DNA of 63,877 nucleotides, taken from Dechloromonas aromatica (nom. nud.). Lineage in GTDB: Bacteria > Pseudomonadota > Gammaproteobacteria > Burkholderiales > Rhodocyclaceae. The notes beneath the pieces were generated by a model, which saw nothing but the letters and a program-made list of their open reading frames with translations, made no database searches and was not told the origin of the DNA. Every line of letters starts with the position of its first letter. Position 1 is the stretch's first letter. The stretch covers positions 1-63,877 of the forward strand of contig JAFIHA010000060.1 of the NCBI GenBank assembly GCA_017848965.1, given 5' to 3'. Of this stretch, positions 38,916 through 48,897 are shown one piece after another. Made by a program: the position numbers and the translations under genes.

Positions 38916-39131
38916 ATGAACAAATTTCTCTTCCGGATCAGGACGCGCAACGGCGTCGTCGTCGACCATCTTTCCTTTTACGGGCGTGATGAGGACGAGG
39001 CGCGCCGCAAGGTGGCGCAGATCTACAACCACTGCGAGGTGCTCGAATGCACGCAGCGGCGGGTCAGCATGAACGGCCGGCTGGGGACGGTGAACTACGA
39101 AAGTCTGGCGCTGCCGCTCAGCTTGTCGTGA
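38916..39131 (+). CDS. small conserved protein (71 aa)
   Basis: This short, mildly basic protein begins MNKFLFRIRTRNGVVVDHL and has the look of a small alpha/beta domain (FYGRDEDEARRKVAQIYNHCEVLEC). A second in-frame ATG at 38901 would add five residues; the one at 38916 has GGGA close by. A TATACT -10 at 38863 with a weak -35 precedes it. It converges with the ParA-like gene and their 3' ends overlap by 14 bases. Function is unknown. Confidence 0.7.
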   Translation: MNKFLFRIRTRNGVVVDHLSFYGRDEDEARRKVAQIYNHCEVLECTQRRVSMNGRLGTVNYESLALPLSLS

Positions 39132-39894
39132 TCGGCAGGCAGCCGCGTTCGGCCAGTTCGGCGAGCAGGCTGCGGTAGTCGTGGGCGCCGGTGCTCGAGG
39201 CGTTGTGACGGAAGACGTCCTGCTGTAGCGACGGGCTTTCGGCCACGGTCACGTTTTCCGAAATCGCGACATCGAGGACATCGTCGCCGTAGCGTTCGCA
39301 CAGGCGCTGGCGCACGTCTTCGCTCATTCGCCGGCGGCGGTCGAAACGGGTCAGCAGGTAGAGCCGGTTGACGCGGCGCTTCATCACCGGTTCGAGCACC
39401 TGCAGCGTGCGCGTGATGTGCTCGGCGGCCTGCAGCGACAGGTAGTCGGTGGACACTGGGATGAGCAGCGTGTCGCAGGCGAAGATGGCATTGAGCGCCA
39501 GGACGCCGATGTAGGGGCAGCAGTCGATCAGGCAGTGACGGTCGGGATGGGCTGCATCCAGCACGTCGAGGCCGAGGCGCAGCTTGTTGAGGACGGCCGG
39601 TCCCTTGCCGAAGATCGAATCCACCTTGATCAGTTGCTGGTGGGCGGGAATCAGTTGGCCGATGTGTTCCCACGCCACTTCGAGCGACTGCAGCGGCTGC
39701 TGGTCCTGGAAAAAGGCGAACAGGCTCTTGTCGGAGGCGAGCGGGATGTTGCCGTGAATACTGGAAAGATGGCCTTGCGGATCGAGATCGATGAGCAGTG
39801 GGGCGTTTCCCGAACGATGCAGGGCGGCCCCGAGGTTGAGCGCGGTGGTCGTTTTACCGACGCCGCCTTTCTGGTTGAATATGGCGATTCGCAT
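39118..39894 (-). CDS. orphan ParA-family ATPase
   Basis: This 258-residue P-loop ATPase of the ParA/Soj group has the deviant Walker A KGGVGKTT (9-16), the switch motif LIDLDPQGHLSS and a Walker B-like CLIDCCPYIG. ParA ATPases position DNA or protein cargo on the nucleoid or pole by ATP-dependent patterning. No parB or DNA-binding partner lies in the window, and the chromosomal parABS set is normally next to gidA/gidB. It is therefore an orphan ParA, perhaps for a non-DNA cargo. The convergent small protein at 38916 overlaps its end. Confidence 0.9.
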   Translation of the reverse strand: MRIAIFNQKGGVGKTTTALNLGAALHRSGNAPLLIDLDPQGHLSSIHGNIPLASDKSLFAFFQDQQPLQSLEVAWEHIGQLIPAHQQLIKVDSIFGKGPAVLNKLRLGLDVLDAAHPDRHCLIDCCPYIGVLALNAIFACDTLLIPVSTDYLSLQAAEHITRTLQVLEPVMKRRVNRLYLLTRFDRRRRMSEDVRQRLCERYGDDVLDVAISENVTVAESPSLQQDVFRHNASSTGAHDYRSLLAELAERGCLPITTS

Positions 39895-39991
39895 GGTGTG
39901 GCCATTCTATACAAGGCGCTATTTTTCACTTAACATTCAGCTTTCTGCAACTCTTTCCGGTTATTTTCGCCGGTCCGCGTTGCAATCGTTC

Positions 39992-40019
39992 CGGCGGCGA
40001 TGGCCGCCGTTTTCGTTTT
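39992..40019 (+). terminator. terminator-like hairpin in the argD leader
   Basis: CGGCGGC (39992-39998) pairs with GCCGCCG (40003-40009) around GATG, followed by TTTTCGTTTT. It ends 14 bases before the argD start. An upstream CGCCGG (39968-39973) could pair with CCGGCG (39991-39996) instead, which would exclude the terminator stem. The arrangement fits either transcription attenuation of the arg genes or a chance GC-rich hairpin. Confidence 0.5.
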
Positions 40020-40033
40020 ATGGGGTCTGCCTC

Positions 40034-41206
40034 ATGTCGCATGTCATGAACACCTACGCCCGCCTGCCGGTGGCTTTCAGTCACGGCAAGGGCAGCCGGG
40101 TCACCGATACCGAGGGCCGCGAGTACCTGGACGCGCTCTCCGGGATCGCCGTCAACACCCTGGGCCACGCCCATCCCAAGCTGGTCGCGGCGATCGCCGA
40201 ACAGGCCGGACGCCTGATCCACACTTCCAACCTCTACGGCGTCACCGGTCAGGACAAGCTGGCCGACCGGCTGTGCGCGCTGTCCGGCATGCAGGAAGTC
40301 TTCTTCTGCAATTCCGGTTGCGAAGCCAACGAGGCGGCGATCAAGCTGGCGCGTTTCTACGGCCACAAGAGGGGCATCGAGTTGCCGACCATCATCGTCA
40401 TGGAAAAGTCCTTCCACGGGCGGACCATGGCGACCCTGTCGGCGACTGGCAACTACAAGGTGCAGGTTGGCTTCGAGCCGCTGGTCGCCGGCTTCGTCCG
40501 CGTTCCCTACGGCGATCTCGACGCCATCCGCGCGGTCGCCGAGCACAACCGCAACATCGTCGGCGTGATGCTGGAAGTGATCCAGGGCGAGGGCGGCATC
40601 CATCTGCGCGACGCGGCCTACTACCGCGGCGTGCGCGAAATCTGCGACGCCCACGAGTGGCTGATGATCTGCGACGAAGTGCAGTGCGGCATGGGCCGTA
40701 CCGGCAAGTGGTTCGGCTACCAGCAGGTCGGCGTCCAGCCGGACGTCGCGACGCTGGCCAAGGGCCTCGGTTCCGGCGTGCCGATCGGCGCCTGCATGGC
40801 CGGCGGCCGCGCTGCCGGACTGTTCGGGCCGGGTAACCACGGCTCGACCTTCGGCGGCAACCCGCTCGCCTGTACGGCGGCGCTGACCACCCTCGACTGC
40901 ATCGAGGAAGAAGGACTGCTGGCCAACGCCGAACGCATCGGCGCGCTGATCCGCCAGGGCTTTGCCGAAGGCCTGGCCGGCACTTCGGGCGTCGTCGATA
41001 TCCGCGGCCACGGCCTGATGATCGGCGTCGAGCTCGACCGTCCGTGCGGCGCCCTGGTCGCCCAGGGGCTGGCCGCCGGCCTGCTGATCAACGTCACCGG
41101 CGACACCGTGATCCGCCTGCTGCCGCCGCTCAACTTCAGCGAGGCCGACGCCCGCGAACTGGTGGCCCGCATGCTGCCGCTGATCAAGGCCTTCCTGGCG
41201 GGGTGA
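40034..41206 (+). CDS. argD: Acetylornithine aminotransferase
   Basis: This PLP-dependent class III aminotransferase converts N-acetylglutamate semialdehyde to N-acetylornithine in arginine synthesis. The 390-residue protein shows the N-terminal YLDALSGIAVNTLGHAHP, the cofactor-binding FCNSGCEANEAAIKLAR, and the Schiff-base Lys in TLAKGLGSGVPIGA. The call is supported by its place directly before argF and argG. Start ATG 40034 (MSHVMNTY) is taken; a second ATG four codons later is possible. It is the head of a six-gene operon with small gaps. Confidence 0.95.
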   Translation: MSHVMNTYARLPVAFSHGKGSRVTDTEGREYLDALSGIAVNTLGHAHPKLVAAIAEQAGRLIHTSNLYGVTGQDKLADRLCALSGMQEVFFCNSGCEANEAAIKLARFYGHKRGIELPTIIVMEKSFHGRTMATLSATGNYKVQVGFEPLVAGFVRVPYGDLDAIRAVAEHNRNIVGVMLEVIQGEGGIHLRDAAYYRGVREICDAHEWLMICDEVQCGMGRTGKWFGYQQVGVQPDVATLAKGLGSGVPIGACMAGGRAAGLFGPGNHGSTFGGNPLACTAALTTLDCIEEEGLLANAERIGALIRQGFAEGLAGTSGVVDIRGHGLMIGVELDRPCGALVAQGLAAGLLINVTGDTVIRLLPPLNFSEADARELVARMLPLIKAFLAG

Positions 41207-41210
41207 GACG

Positions 41211-42131
41211 ATGGCGATCAAGCATTTCCTGCAGTTCAAGGACTTCACCCGCGAAGAACACCAGTACGTCTTCGAGCGCACGCGCTGGATCAAGGACCAG
41301 TTCAAGTCCTACCAGAAATATTGGCCGCTGACCGACCGCACGCTGGTGATGATCTTCGAGAAGGCGAGCACGCGCACCCGCCTGTCGTTCGAGGCCGGCG
41401 TGCAGCAGCTCGGCGGCTCGGCGATCTACCTGAATACCCGCGATTCCCAGCTCGGGCGCGGCGAGCCGGTCGAGGACGCGGCGCAGGTGATCTCGCGCAT
41501 GAGCGACCTGGTGATGATCCGCACCTTCGAGCAGGACATCATCGAACGCTTCGCCGCCAACTCGCGGGTGCCGGTGATCAACGGCCTGACCAACGAGTAT
41601 CACCCCTGCCAGATCCTCGCCGACATCTTCACCTACATCGAGCACCGCGGCTGCATCGGCGGCAAGACGGTGGCCTGGGTCGGCGACGCCAACAACATGT
41701 GCAACACCTGGCTGCAGGCCGCCGAAGTGCTCGACTTCAAGGTCCATGTGTCGACGCCGCCCGGCTATGAATTGAATCCGGCGCTGATCGCCGGGGTCGA
41801 CCCGTCGCGCTACGCGGTCTTCGCCGACCCGATGGACGCCTGCCGCGGCGCCGACCTGGTCACCACCGACGTGTGGACGTCGATGGGCTACGAGGCCGAG
41901 AACGAGGCGCGCATGAAGGCCTTCGCCGACTGGTGCGTGGACGCCGAGATGATGGGTGTCGCCGATCCGAAGGCGCTGTTCATGCACTGCCTGCCGGCGC
42001 ATCGCGGCGAGGAAGTGACGGCGGACGTCATCGACGGTCCGCAGTCGGTGGTCTGGGACGAGGCGGAAAACCGCCTGCACGTCCAGAAAGCCCTGATGGA
42101 ATACCTGCTGCTCGGCCGTCTCAAGGTCTGA
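41211..42131 (+). CDS. argF: Ornithine carbamoyltransferase
   Basis: ArgF forms citrulline from ornithine and carbamoyl phosphate. The 306-residue protein contains the carbamoyl-phosphate site STRTRLSF, the YHPCQILAD motif and the ornithine-binding [12 protein letters not shown]. It begins four bases after argD and precedes argG by 34 bases, so the three genes provide consecutive parts of arginine synthesis. All key residues are present. Confidence 0.98.
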   Translation: MAIKHFLQFKDFTREEHQYVFERTRWIKDQFKSYQKYWPLTDRTLVMIFEKASTRTRLSFEAGVQQLGGSAIYLNTRDSQLGRGEPVEDAAQVISRMSDLVMIRTFEQDIIERFAANSRVPVINGLTNEYHPCQILADIFTYIEHRGCIGGKTVAWVGDANNMCNTWLQAAEVLDFKVHVSTPPGYELNPALIAGVDPSRYAVFADPMDACRGADLVTTDVWTSMGYEAENEARMKAFADWCVDAEMMGVADPKALFMHCLPAHRGEEVTADVIDGPQSVVWDEAENRLHVQKALMEYLLLGRLKV

Positions 42132-42165
42132 TCGGCGCATTGTCAAAACGAAACTGGAAAAGCAA

Positions 42166-43398
<1,233 letters not shown>

Positions 43399-43401
43399 TC
43401 G

Positions 43402-43623
43402 GTGGAAGGCACCTTATTCGGCTTCAACGAGGAGCAGATCGCCGACTTCTTCTCGACCTGGGGAGTCGGTGCCTTCATCCTCTACATGCTGTTCATCATC
43501 GGCGAGATCGCCTGGCGGTCGAAGGCCGGCAAGACGGGGACCTTCGTCCTCTTCTTCGTCCTCTCCTTCGGCATGCTCGGCTTCATCGCCAAGTCAGTGA
43601 TTCAAAAAATCTGGGGTATCTGA
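43402..43623 (+). CDS. DUF2788 small membrane protein
   Basis: This 73-residue protein belongs to DUF2788, small inner-membrane proteins with two hydrophobic helices (around [14 protein letters not shown] and [16 protein letters not shown]). No function is known. The GTG start lies three bases after argG, and the stop overlaps the ppnP start by one base, so it is part of the arg operon transcript. Confidence 0.75.
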   Translation: MEGTLFGFNEEQIADFFSTWGVGAFILYMLFIIGEIAWRSKAGKTGTFVLFFVLSFGMLGFIAKSVIQKIWGI

Positions 43624-43934
43624 TGTCTCAATTCGACAATGTTTCGGTGGTCAAGGCCGCCAATGTTTATTTCGACGGCAAGTGCGTCAGCCACACCGTC
43701 ATCCTCGCCGATGGCACGAAGAAGACGGTCGGCGTGATCCTGCCGGCCAGCCTGACCTTCAACACCGGCGCGCCGGAAATCATGGAAGGCGTCGGCGGTG
43801 CCTGCCGCGTCAAGCTGAAGGGCGAGAGCGAGTGGAAGACCTACGGCGCTGGCGAATCCTTCAACGTGCCGGGCAATTCCAGCTTCGAGATCGCCTGCGA
43901 CGAGCCTTACCACTACGTCTGCCACTTCGGGTGA
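43623..43934 (+). CDS. ppnP: Pyrimidine/purine nucleoside phosphorylase PpnP
   Basis: This 103-residue single-domain cupin protein is of the family formerly called DUF1255, shown in E. coli to phosphorolyse several nucleosides. Typical segments are [29 protein letters not shown] and [19 protein letters not shown]. Length is standard. It sits in the arg operon between DUF2788 and yajQ with almost no gaps. Confidence 0.92.
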   Translation: MSQFDNVSVVKAANVYFDGKCVSHTVILADGTKKTVGVILPASLTFNTGAPEIMEGVGGACRVKLKGESEWKTYGAGESFNVPGNSSFEIACDEPYHYVCHFG

Positions 43935-43940
43935 GCCATC

Positions 43941-44435
43941 ATGCCGTCATTTGACTTCACCTCCGAAGCCGACATGGTGGCATTGAAGAATGCCGTCGAT
44001 GTCGCATCGCGCCAGATCGAAAACCGCTACGACTTCAAGGGCACCTCGGCCAAGGTCGAGTTGAACGAGAAGGACAAAGTGATCACGCTGTGGGGCGATT
44101 CCGAGTTCCAGCTTGACCAGATCAAGGACCTGCTTTTCCCGGCCATGGAAAAGAAGGAAAAGGACAGCGTCAAGCGGCTCGACGTGCAGAAGATCCAGAG
44201 CGTTTCCGGCAACAAGTCGAAGCAGGAAATGAAAATCCGCGACGGCATCGACAGCGAACTCGCGAAGAAGATCGTCAAGCTGATCAAGGACGCCAAGCTC
44301 AAGGCGCAGGCCTCGATCCAGGGCGACGCGGTGCGCGTTTCCGGCAAGAAGATCGACGAGCTGCGTGAAGCGATCGCGCTGGTCCGCTCGAAGATCACCG
44401 ACTTCCCGATCAAGGACGGCAACTACCGCGATTGA
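43941..44435 (+). CDS. yajQ: YajQ family nucleotide-binding protein
   Basis: This 164-residue protein of two ferredoxin-like domains begins MPSFDFTSEADMVALKNAVD, the standard YajQ start, and contains ENRYDFKGTSAKVEL and the C-terminal RSKITDFPIKDGNYRD. Members bind nucleic acids or c-di-GMP and affect virulence or phage growth in other bacteria. It is the last gene of the arg operon and faces the amidotransferase gene. Confidence 0.95.
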   Translation: MPSFDFTSEADMVALKNAVDVASRQIENRYDFKGTSAKVELNEKDKVITLWGDSEFQLDQIKDLLFPAMEKKEKDSVKRLDVQKIQSVSGNKSKQEMKIRDGIDSELAKKIVKLIKDAKLKAQASIQGDAVRVSGKKIDELREAIALVRSKITDFPIKDGNYRD

Positions 44436-44454
44436 TCGCCGGCAGCGGACCCGC

Positions 44455-44474
44455 CGGGCGGCCTTGGCCGCCCG
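44455..44474. terminator. hairpin between convergent yajQ and amidotransferase genes
   Basis: CGGGCGGCC and GGCCGCCCG form a nine-base stem with a tiny TT apex, placed between two convergent stop codons. The plus-strand tail is CTTGCGTTT, so T-richness is modest. It may end transcription from both sides. Confidence 0.45.
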
Positions 44475-44481
44475 CTTGCGT

Positions 44482-45195
44482 TTACCGGCGCAGGTTGGCG
44501 ATCCAGGTGGTGTAAAGCTGGTCGGAGAGTGAGCGCATCGCCGGCAGGCGCGCGCCGATCTGGCCGTTCATCTCGTCCGGCGTCTGCACGCTCGGCTGAT
44601 CGCCGACGGCCAGTGCCTCGTCGCCCCACTGGCTGGCCCAGGTGGCGATCATTTCCGGCGTCATCTCGACGTGGCACTGCATGCCCAGGTGCGGGCCGAG
44701 CACGTACATCTGGTTGGCGCAGTAGGCGTTGGCGAACCGCCGGCTGGCGCCGGGCGGAATGCTGAAAGTCTCGCCGTGCCACTGGAAAACGGTGTTCGCC
44801 CGGCCGGCGAAATCGCCCAGCCAGCGGCGGGCGATTTCATTGTCCTCGGCCAGCGCCTCGCCCCAGCCGATTTCCTTGACCGGGTTCTTCGTCACCTGGC
44901 CGCCGAGCGCCTTGCTGATCAACTGGCCGCCCAGGCAATGGCCGATCACCGGGATATCGCGGGCGACTGCGTCGCGGATCAGGGCGCAGATCGAATCGAT
45001 CCACGGCAGCGGATCATTGACGCTCATCGGCCCGCCCATGAAACAGAGGCCAGCGAAATCCTCGGCGCTCCCGGGCACCGCCGCGCCTTCGTCGACGGCG
45101 ATCAATTTCCACGGAATCCCTTGTCGCTCAAGGAATATGGCAAAATAGCCCGGACCTTCGGTGGGGGAGTGACGAAAGATGGCAACGGGTTTCAT
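44482..45195 (-). CDS. class I glutamine amidotransferase domain protein
   Basis: This 237-residue protein has the class I glutamine amidotransferase fold: a nucleophile elbow IGHCLGGQLI with Cys87, and the catalytic His/Glu pair in QCHVEM. It resembles the GMP-synthase-like group that stands alone, without a synthase domain. The substrate is unknown. The start at ATG 45195 (MKPVAIFRHS) overlaps the first codons of the protease gene on the opposite strand. It converges with yajQ. Confidence 0.85.
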   Translation of the reverse strand: MKPVAIFRHSPTEGPGYFAIFLERQGIPWKLIAVDEGAAVPGSAEDFAGLCFMGGPMSVNDPLPWIDSICALIRDAVARDIPVIGHCLGGQLISKALGGQVTKNPVKEIGWGEALAEDNEIARRWLGDFAGRANTVFQWHGETFSIPPGASRRFANAYCANQMYVLGPHLGMQCHVEMTPEMIATWASQWGDEALAVGDQPSVQTPDEMNGQIGARLPAMRSLSDQLYTTWIANLRR

Positions 45196-45850
45196 GGCTG
45201 TACTCGCAAAGCGTTTCCGGATGCCGCATTCTACGCTGGCATGCCTGGCCTGTCTGAGCTCCGTCGCTCTGGCGCAGGAGGTTGGCCTGGCCGGTGTCAT
45301 GGGTAGCAAGGCGCTGCTCATGATCAACGGCGCGCCGCCGCGGGCGGTGCCGGTCGGCAGCACGGTCGACGGGATCAAGGTGATTTCGGTGCAGGGCGAT
45401 CAGGCGGTGATCGAGATCGGCGGCCGCAAGCGCCCCTTGCGCGTCGGCCAGCACGCGGTCGGCCTGGCCTCCGACGGTGCCGGCGAGAAGATCGTGCTGA
45501 CCGCCGACGGCCAGGGGCATTTCGTCACCATTGGGACGATCAACGGCGCTTCCGTGCGTTTCCTGGTCGACACCGGAGCGAGCATGATTTCCCTCGGCGC
45601 CAGCGATGCGCGGCGCATGGGGCTGGATTTCAACCGTGGCCAGAAGGGGTTTTCGCAAACCGCCAACGGCCAGACCATGATCAGCGTGGTCAAGCTGGAC
45701 AGCGTGCGCGTCGGCGGCGTCACGCTGCACCAGGTTGACGCGGCGATCCACCAACATGACCTGCCGATCGCCCTGCTCGGGATGAGTTTTCTCAACCGGA
45801 TGGAAATGCAGCGCGACGGCAGTACGATGACGCTGAAAAAGCGCTATTAG
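45179..45850 (+). CDS. retropepsin-like aspartic protease (TIGR02281 type)
   Basis: This 223-residue exported protein has a signal-like N-terminus (HSTLACLACLSSVALAQ after KRFRMP) and a C-terminal single-lobe retroviral-type aspartic protease domain. The catalytic motif is VDTGAS (Asp131) and the closing segment is ALLGMSFLNRMEMQRDG. The enzyme would act as a dimer in the periplasm. GGGGGAG nine bases before ATG 45179 supports that start. The first 17 bases overlap the start of the amidotransferase gene. It heads a run of four genes that continues to the thiolase. Confidence 0.85.
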   Translation: MATGFMAVLAKRFRMPHSTLACLACLSSVALAQEVGLAGVMGSKALLMINGAPPRAVPVGSTVDGIKVISVQGDQAVIEIGGRKRPLRVGQHAVGLASDGAGEKIVLTADGQGHFVTIGTINGASVRFLVDTGASMISLGASDARRMGLDFNRGQKGFSQTANGQTMISVVKLDSVRVGGVTLHQVDAAIHQHDLPIALLGMSFLNRMEMQRDGSTMTLKKRY

Positions 45851-45860
45851 GAGAGAGACC

Positions 45861-46118
45861 ATGCCACAACAGGCAAACGAGATCGCGCTGCTGCGCGAGG
45901 AACTGGAAATGCTGATGGGCGAACGCCAGGCGCTGTTGCGCGTGGTCGGCGCCAGCGCCGCGCTGATCGCTTCGCTCGATAGCAAGCGCTTGCCGGTGGC
46001 CGCCGTCGAGGCGGCCGACGTCGTCGCCACCAGCATCAATGGCCTGAGCGAGGAAACCCTGCAGGATGCGCTGTCGGCGGTGCACGCCGAAATCGAGGAG
46101 GACTCGGCCGGCGCATGA
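45861..46118 (+). CDS. small conserved hypothetical protein (85 aa)
   Basis: A short acidic helical protein: residues 5-45 form a likely coiled-coil (IALLREELEMLMGERQALL), followed by a helical hairpin. AGGAGAG precedes the ATG, and the stop overlaps the NUDIX start by four bases. No known domain is visible; function is unknown. It may be a partner of the NUDIX hydrolase. Confidence 0.75.
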   Translation: MPQQANEIALLREELEMLMGERQALLRVVGASAALIASLDSKRLPVAAVEAADVVATSINGLSEETLQDALSAVHAEIEEDSAGA

Positions 46119-46702
46119 GCATCGACCTGGAAAGCCTGCGCCGCAGCTTGCTGACCAATCCGCCGGCAGGCGAGGTGGTGGTCGAGGACGGTGCGACGAA
46201 CGCCAACCTGACGCCTGCCGCCGTGCTGTTCCCGATCATCCGGCGCGCCGCCGGTCATACCGTGCTGCTCACGCAGCGTACCGCCCATCTGCGCGACCAC
46301 GCCGGCCAGGTCAGCTTTCCCGGCGGGCGGGTCGAGGCGGCCGACGATTCGCCGCTGGCTACCGCGTTGCGTGAAACCGAGGAAGAAATTGGCCTTTCCC
46401 GGCGCCATGTCGAAGTCCTCGGCTACCTGCCGGAGTACCGTACCGGCACCGGGTTTTGCGTCGTGCCGGTGGTCGCCGCGGTGACCCCGCCTTTCGACCT
46501 GACGCCCGATCCTTTCGAGGTGGCCGAGATTTTCGAGGTGCCGCTCACCTTCCTGCTCGACCAGTCCAACCACCAGCGGCATTCGGTCCATCTGCGCGGC
46601 GCGCTGCGCCATTTTTATGCCATGCCCTATGCCGGACATTTCATCTGGGGGGCAACCGCCGGCATGATCCGTTCGCTGAGCGAAAGGCTTGTGGTATCTT
46701 GA
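46115..46702 (+). CDS. NUDIX CoA pyrophosphatase-like hydrolase
   Basis: This 195-residue NUDIX hydrolase has the catalytic helix motif SFPGGRVEAADDS followed by ALRETEEEIGL. It also carries the upstream HLRDHAGQ of the CoA pyrophosphatase group (NudL/YeaB). That group cleaves CoA or related diphosphates into phosphopantetheine and 3',5'-ADP. The start overlaps the small gene before it. It is followed at 43 bases by the CobD-like gene. Confidence 0.88.
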   Translation: MSIDLESLRRSLLTNPPAGEVVVEDGATNANLTPAAVLFPIIRRAAGHTVLLTQRTAHLRDHAGQVSFPGGRVEAADDSPLATALRETEEEIGLSRRHVEVLGYLPEYRTGTGFCVVPVVAAVTPPFDLTPDPFEVAEIFEVPLTFLLDQSNHQRHSVHLRGALRHFYAMPYAGHFIWGATAGMIRSLSERLVVS

Positions 46703-46745
46703 CTCCGATACGAAGAAACATGGCAGTTGATTGCCGCCTTGCCCC

Positions 46746-47669
46746 ATGAGCCTCCTTTCGCTGATCGCCGTTTTCCTGATCGAGCAGTTCAAACCGCTGG
46801 ACTACCGGCGCATCGTCGCGACGCCACTCGAGGCCTGGGCCGATTTCATCGAATCGCGCTTCAATGCCGGCGCCCACCACCACGGGATCGGCGCCTGGCT
46901 GGTCGCGGTTGCCCTGCCGGTCGTGCTGCTGGCCGGGTTCTACTACGCTTGCTACGCGGTGAGTCCGGCGCTTGCCTGGCTGCTCAATGTTGGTGTGCTC
47001 TACCTGACCATGGGCTTTCGGCAGTTCAGTCACCATTACACCGAAATCCAGCTGGCCTTGCGTCTGGGCGATCTCGAGCGCGCCCGCCAACTGCTGGGCG
47101 AATGGCAGGATCGGCCGACGCAGGGGCTGAGCGCGCGCGAAGTGGCGCGGCTGTCGATCGAGGGCGCGTTGGCCGCCTCGCACCGCCACGTGTTTGCCGT
47201 CCTGCTCTGGTTCGTGTTGCTGCCGGGGCCGTGCGGCGCGCTGCTCTATCGTCTGGCGCTGGTCATGCGCGAGCGTTGGACAGTGCTCGGCGGCGCGGCG
47301 CATAATGAGTTCGTAACATTCGCCCGGCAGGCTTTCGCCTTGATCGACTGGTTGCCGTTGCGGACGACGGCGTCGGCCTTCGCCGTCGTCGGCGATTTCG
47401 AGGACGCCGTGCATTGCTGGCGGACGCAGCCGGCGCTGTGGCCGGACCGTGATCTCGGCATCGTGCTGGCGAGCGGAGCGGGAGCGCTCGGCGTGCAGCT
47501 GGGCGGCTCGGTGGTCGATGAAGGCGAGGTTTCCGACCGGGCCGAACTCGGCCTCGGCGAACCGGCCGACGTCGATTTCATGCAGAGCGCCGTCGGTCTG
47601 GTCTGGCGGGCGACGGTGTTGTGGGTGTTGTTGCTCTTTTTGTTGGGGCTGGCCAATCTGGCGGGCTGA
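46746..47669 (+). CDS. CobD/CbiB-like membrane protein
   Basis: This 307-residue polytopic inner-membrane protein is of the CobD/CbiB family, which includes adenosylcobinamide-phosphate synthase and the AmpE-like sensors. Four or five helices are visible (for example LVAVALPVVLLAGFYYACYAV and VTFARQAFALIDWLPLR). The EIQLALRLGDLERAR and GDFEDAVHCWR segments fit the family. No other cob gene is near, so a role in B12 synthesis cannot be asserted. The ATG at 46746 lacks a strong ribosome-binding site. Confidence 0.8.
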   Translation: MSLLSLIAVFLIEQFKPLDYRRIVATPLEAWADFIESRFNAGAHHHGIGAWLVAVALPVVLLAGFYYACYAVSPALAWLLNVGVLYLTMGFRQFSHHYTEIQLALRLGDLERARQLLGEWQDRPTQGLSAREVARLSIEGALAASHRHVFAVLLWFVLLPGPCGALLYRLALVMRERWTVLGGAAHNEFVTFARQAFALIDWLPLRTTASAFAVVGDFEDAVHCWRTQPALWPDRDLGIVLASGAGALGVQLGGSVVDEGEVSDRAELGLGEPADVDFMQSAVGLVWRATVLWVLLLFLLGLANLAG

Positions 47670-47694
47670 AAATAATTTTTAAGAGGAGTTCTAC

Positions 47695-48876
47695 ATGAGC
47701 AGAGAAGTTGTTGTCCTGAGCGCAGTCCGTTCCCCGATTGGCGCCTTCGGCGGTTCCCTCGCCGATTTCGATACCAGCGAACTGGCCGGCATCGTGATGA
47801 AGGAAGCGATCGCCCGTTCCGGCGTCGATCCGCAGCAGATCAACTACGTCACCGTCGGCACGACGATGCCGACCGACTCCCGCTATGCCTACGCCTCGCG
47901 CGTCGCTTCGATCCAGGCCGGACTGCCGATGGAATCGGTCGCCATGCAGGTTTCCCGCCTGTGCGCTTCCGGCCTGCAGGGCATCGTCACCACCGCCCAG
48001 AACATCATGCTGAACGATGCCGACTACGGTATCGGTGGCGGTGTCGAAGTCATGTCCAAGGCTGCCTACCTGTTGCCGGCGCTGCGCTCCGGTGCGCGCA
48101 TGGGTGACACCAAGGCGGTCGATTCGATGGTCGCCGTCCTCACCGACCCGTTCGGCGTTGGCCACATGGGCATTACCGCCGAAAACCTGGCGGAAAAGCA
48201 TGGCATCACCCGTGAAGCGCAGGATGCCTTCGCCGTCGAATCGCAGCGTCGTGCCGCCGCCGCCATCGACGCCGGCTACTTCAAGTCGCAGATCGTTCCC
48301 ATCGTCAAGCAGACGCGCAAGGGCGAAGTTGTCTTCGATACCGACGAGCATCCGAAGCGCGGCACGACGATGGAAAGCCTGGCCAAGATGAAGCCGGCGT
48401 TCAAGAAGGACGGTACGGTTACCGCCGGTAACGCTTCCGGCATCAATGACGGCGCCGCCTTCTTCGTGCTCGCCGCCGCCGACGTCGCCGCCAAGGCTGG
48501 CTACAAGGCGCGTGCCCGCATCGCCGGTTACGCCGTTGCCGGTGTGCCGAACGACGTGATGGGCGAAGGCCCGATCCCGGCGACCAAGCTGGCGCTGAAG
48601 AAGGCTGGCCTGACGCTCGACCAGATGGACGTCATCGAATCGAACGAAGCCTTTGCCGCGCAGGCCCTGTCGGTGTCCAAGGTGCTCGGCCTCGATCCGG
48701 TCAAGACCAACCCGAACGGCGGTGCCATCGCCCTCGGCCACCCGGTTGGTTGTTCCGGTGCCTTCATCGCTACCAAGGCGCTGTACGAACTGGAACGCAT
48801 CGGCGGCAAGTACGCGCTGGTCACCATGTGTATCGGCGGCGGCCAGGGGATTGCGGTCATTCTCGAACGCGCCTGA
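47695..48876 (+). CDS. acetyl-CoA acetyltransferase (thiolase)
   Basis: This 393-residue thiolase condenses two acetyl-CoA, or acyl plus acetyl, to acetoacetyl-CoA. It carries the acylated Cys90 in SRLCASGLQ, the His in ALGHPVGCSG and the second Cys in MCIGGGQG. Both substrate-specific motifs are intact. It could serve polyhydroxybutyrate synthesis or degradation of longer chains (BktB-like); sequence alone does not decide. AAGAGGAG before the ATG is a strong ribosome-binding site. A terminator follows. Confidence 0.94.
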   Translation: MSREVVVLSAVRSPIGAFGGSLADFDTSELAGIVMKEAIARSGVDPQQINYVTVGTTMPTDSRYAYASRVASIQAGLPMESVAMQVSRLCASGLQGIVTTAQNIMLNDADYGIGGGVEVMSKAAYLLPALRSGARMGDTKAVDSMVAVLTDPFGVGHMGITAENLAEKHGITREAQDAFAVESQRRAAAAIDAGYFKSQIVPIVKQTRKGEVVFDTDEHPKRGTTMESLAKMKPAFKKDGTVTAGNASGINDGAAFFVLAAADVAAKAGYKARARIAGYAVAGVPNDVMGEGPIPATKLALKKAGLTLDQMDVIESNEAFAAQALSVSKVLGLDPVKTNPNGGAIALGHPVGCSGAFIATKALYELERIGGKYALVTMCIGGGQGIAVILERA

Positions 48877-48897
48877 CGCAAATATGTTCCAGCCTTG

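Noticed and set aside
39900..40034. Classical arginine leader peptide for argD
   Set aside because: The Arg-rich frame has no convincing start and no stop codon before argD, so a separate leader peptide cannot be shown.
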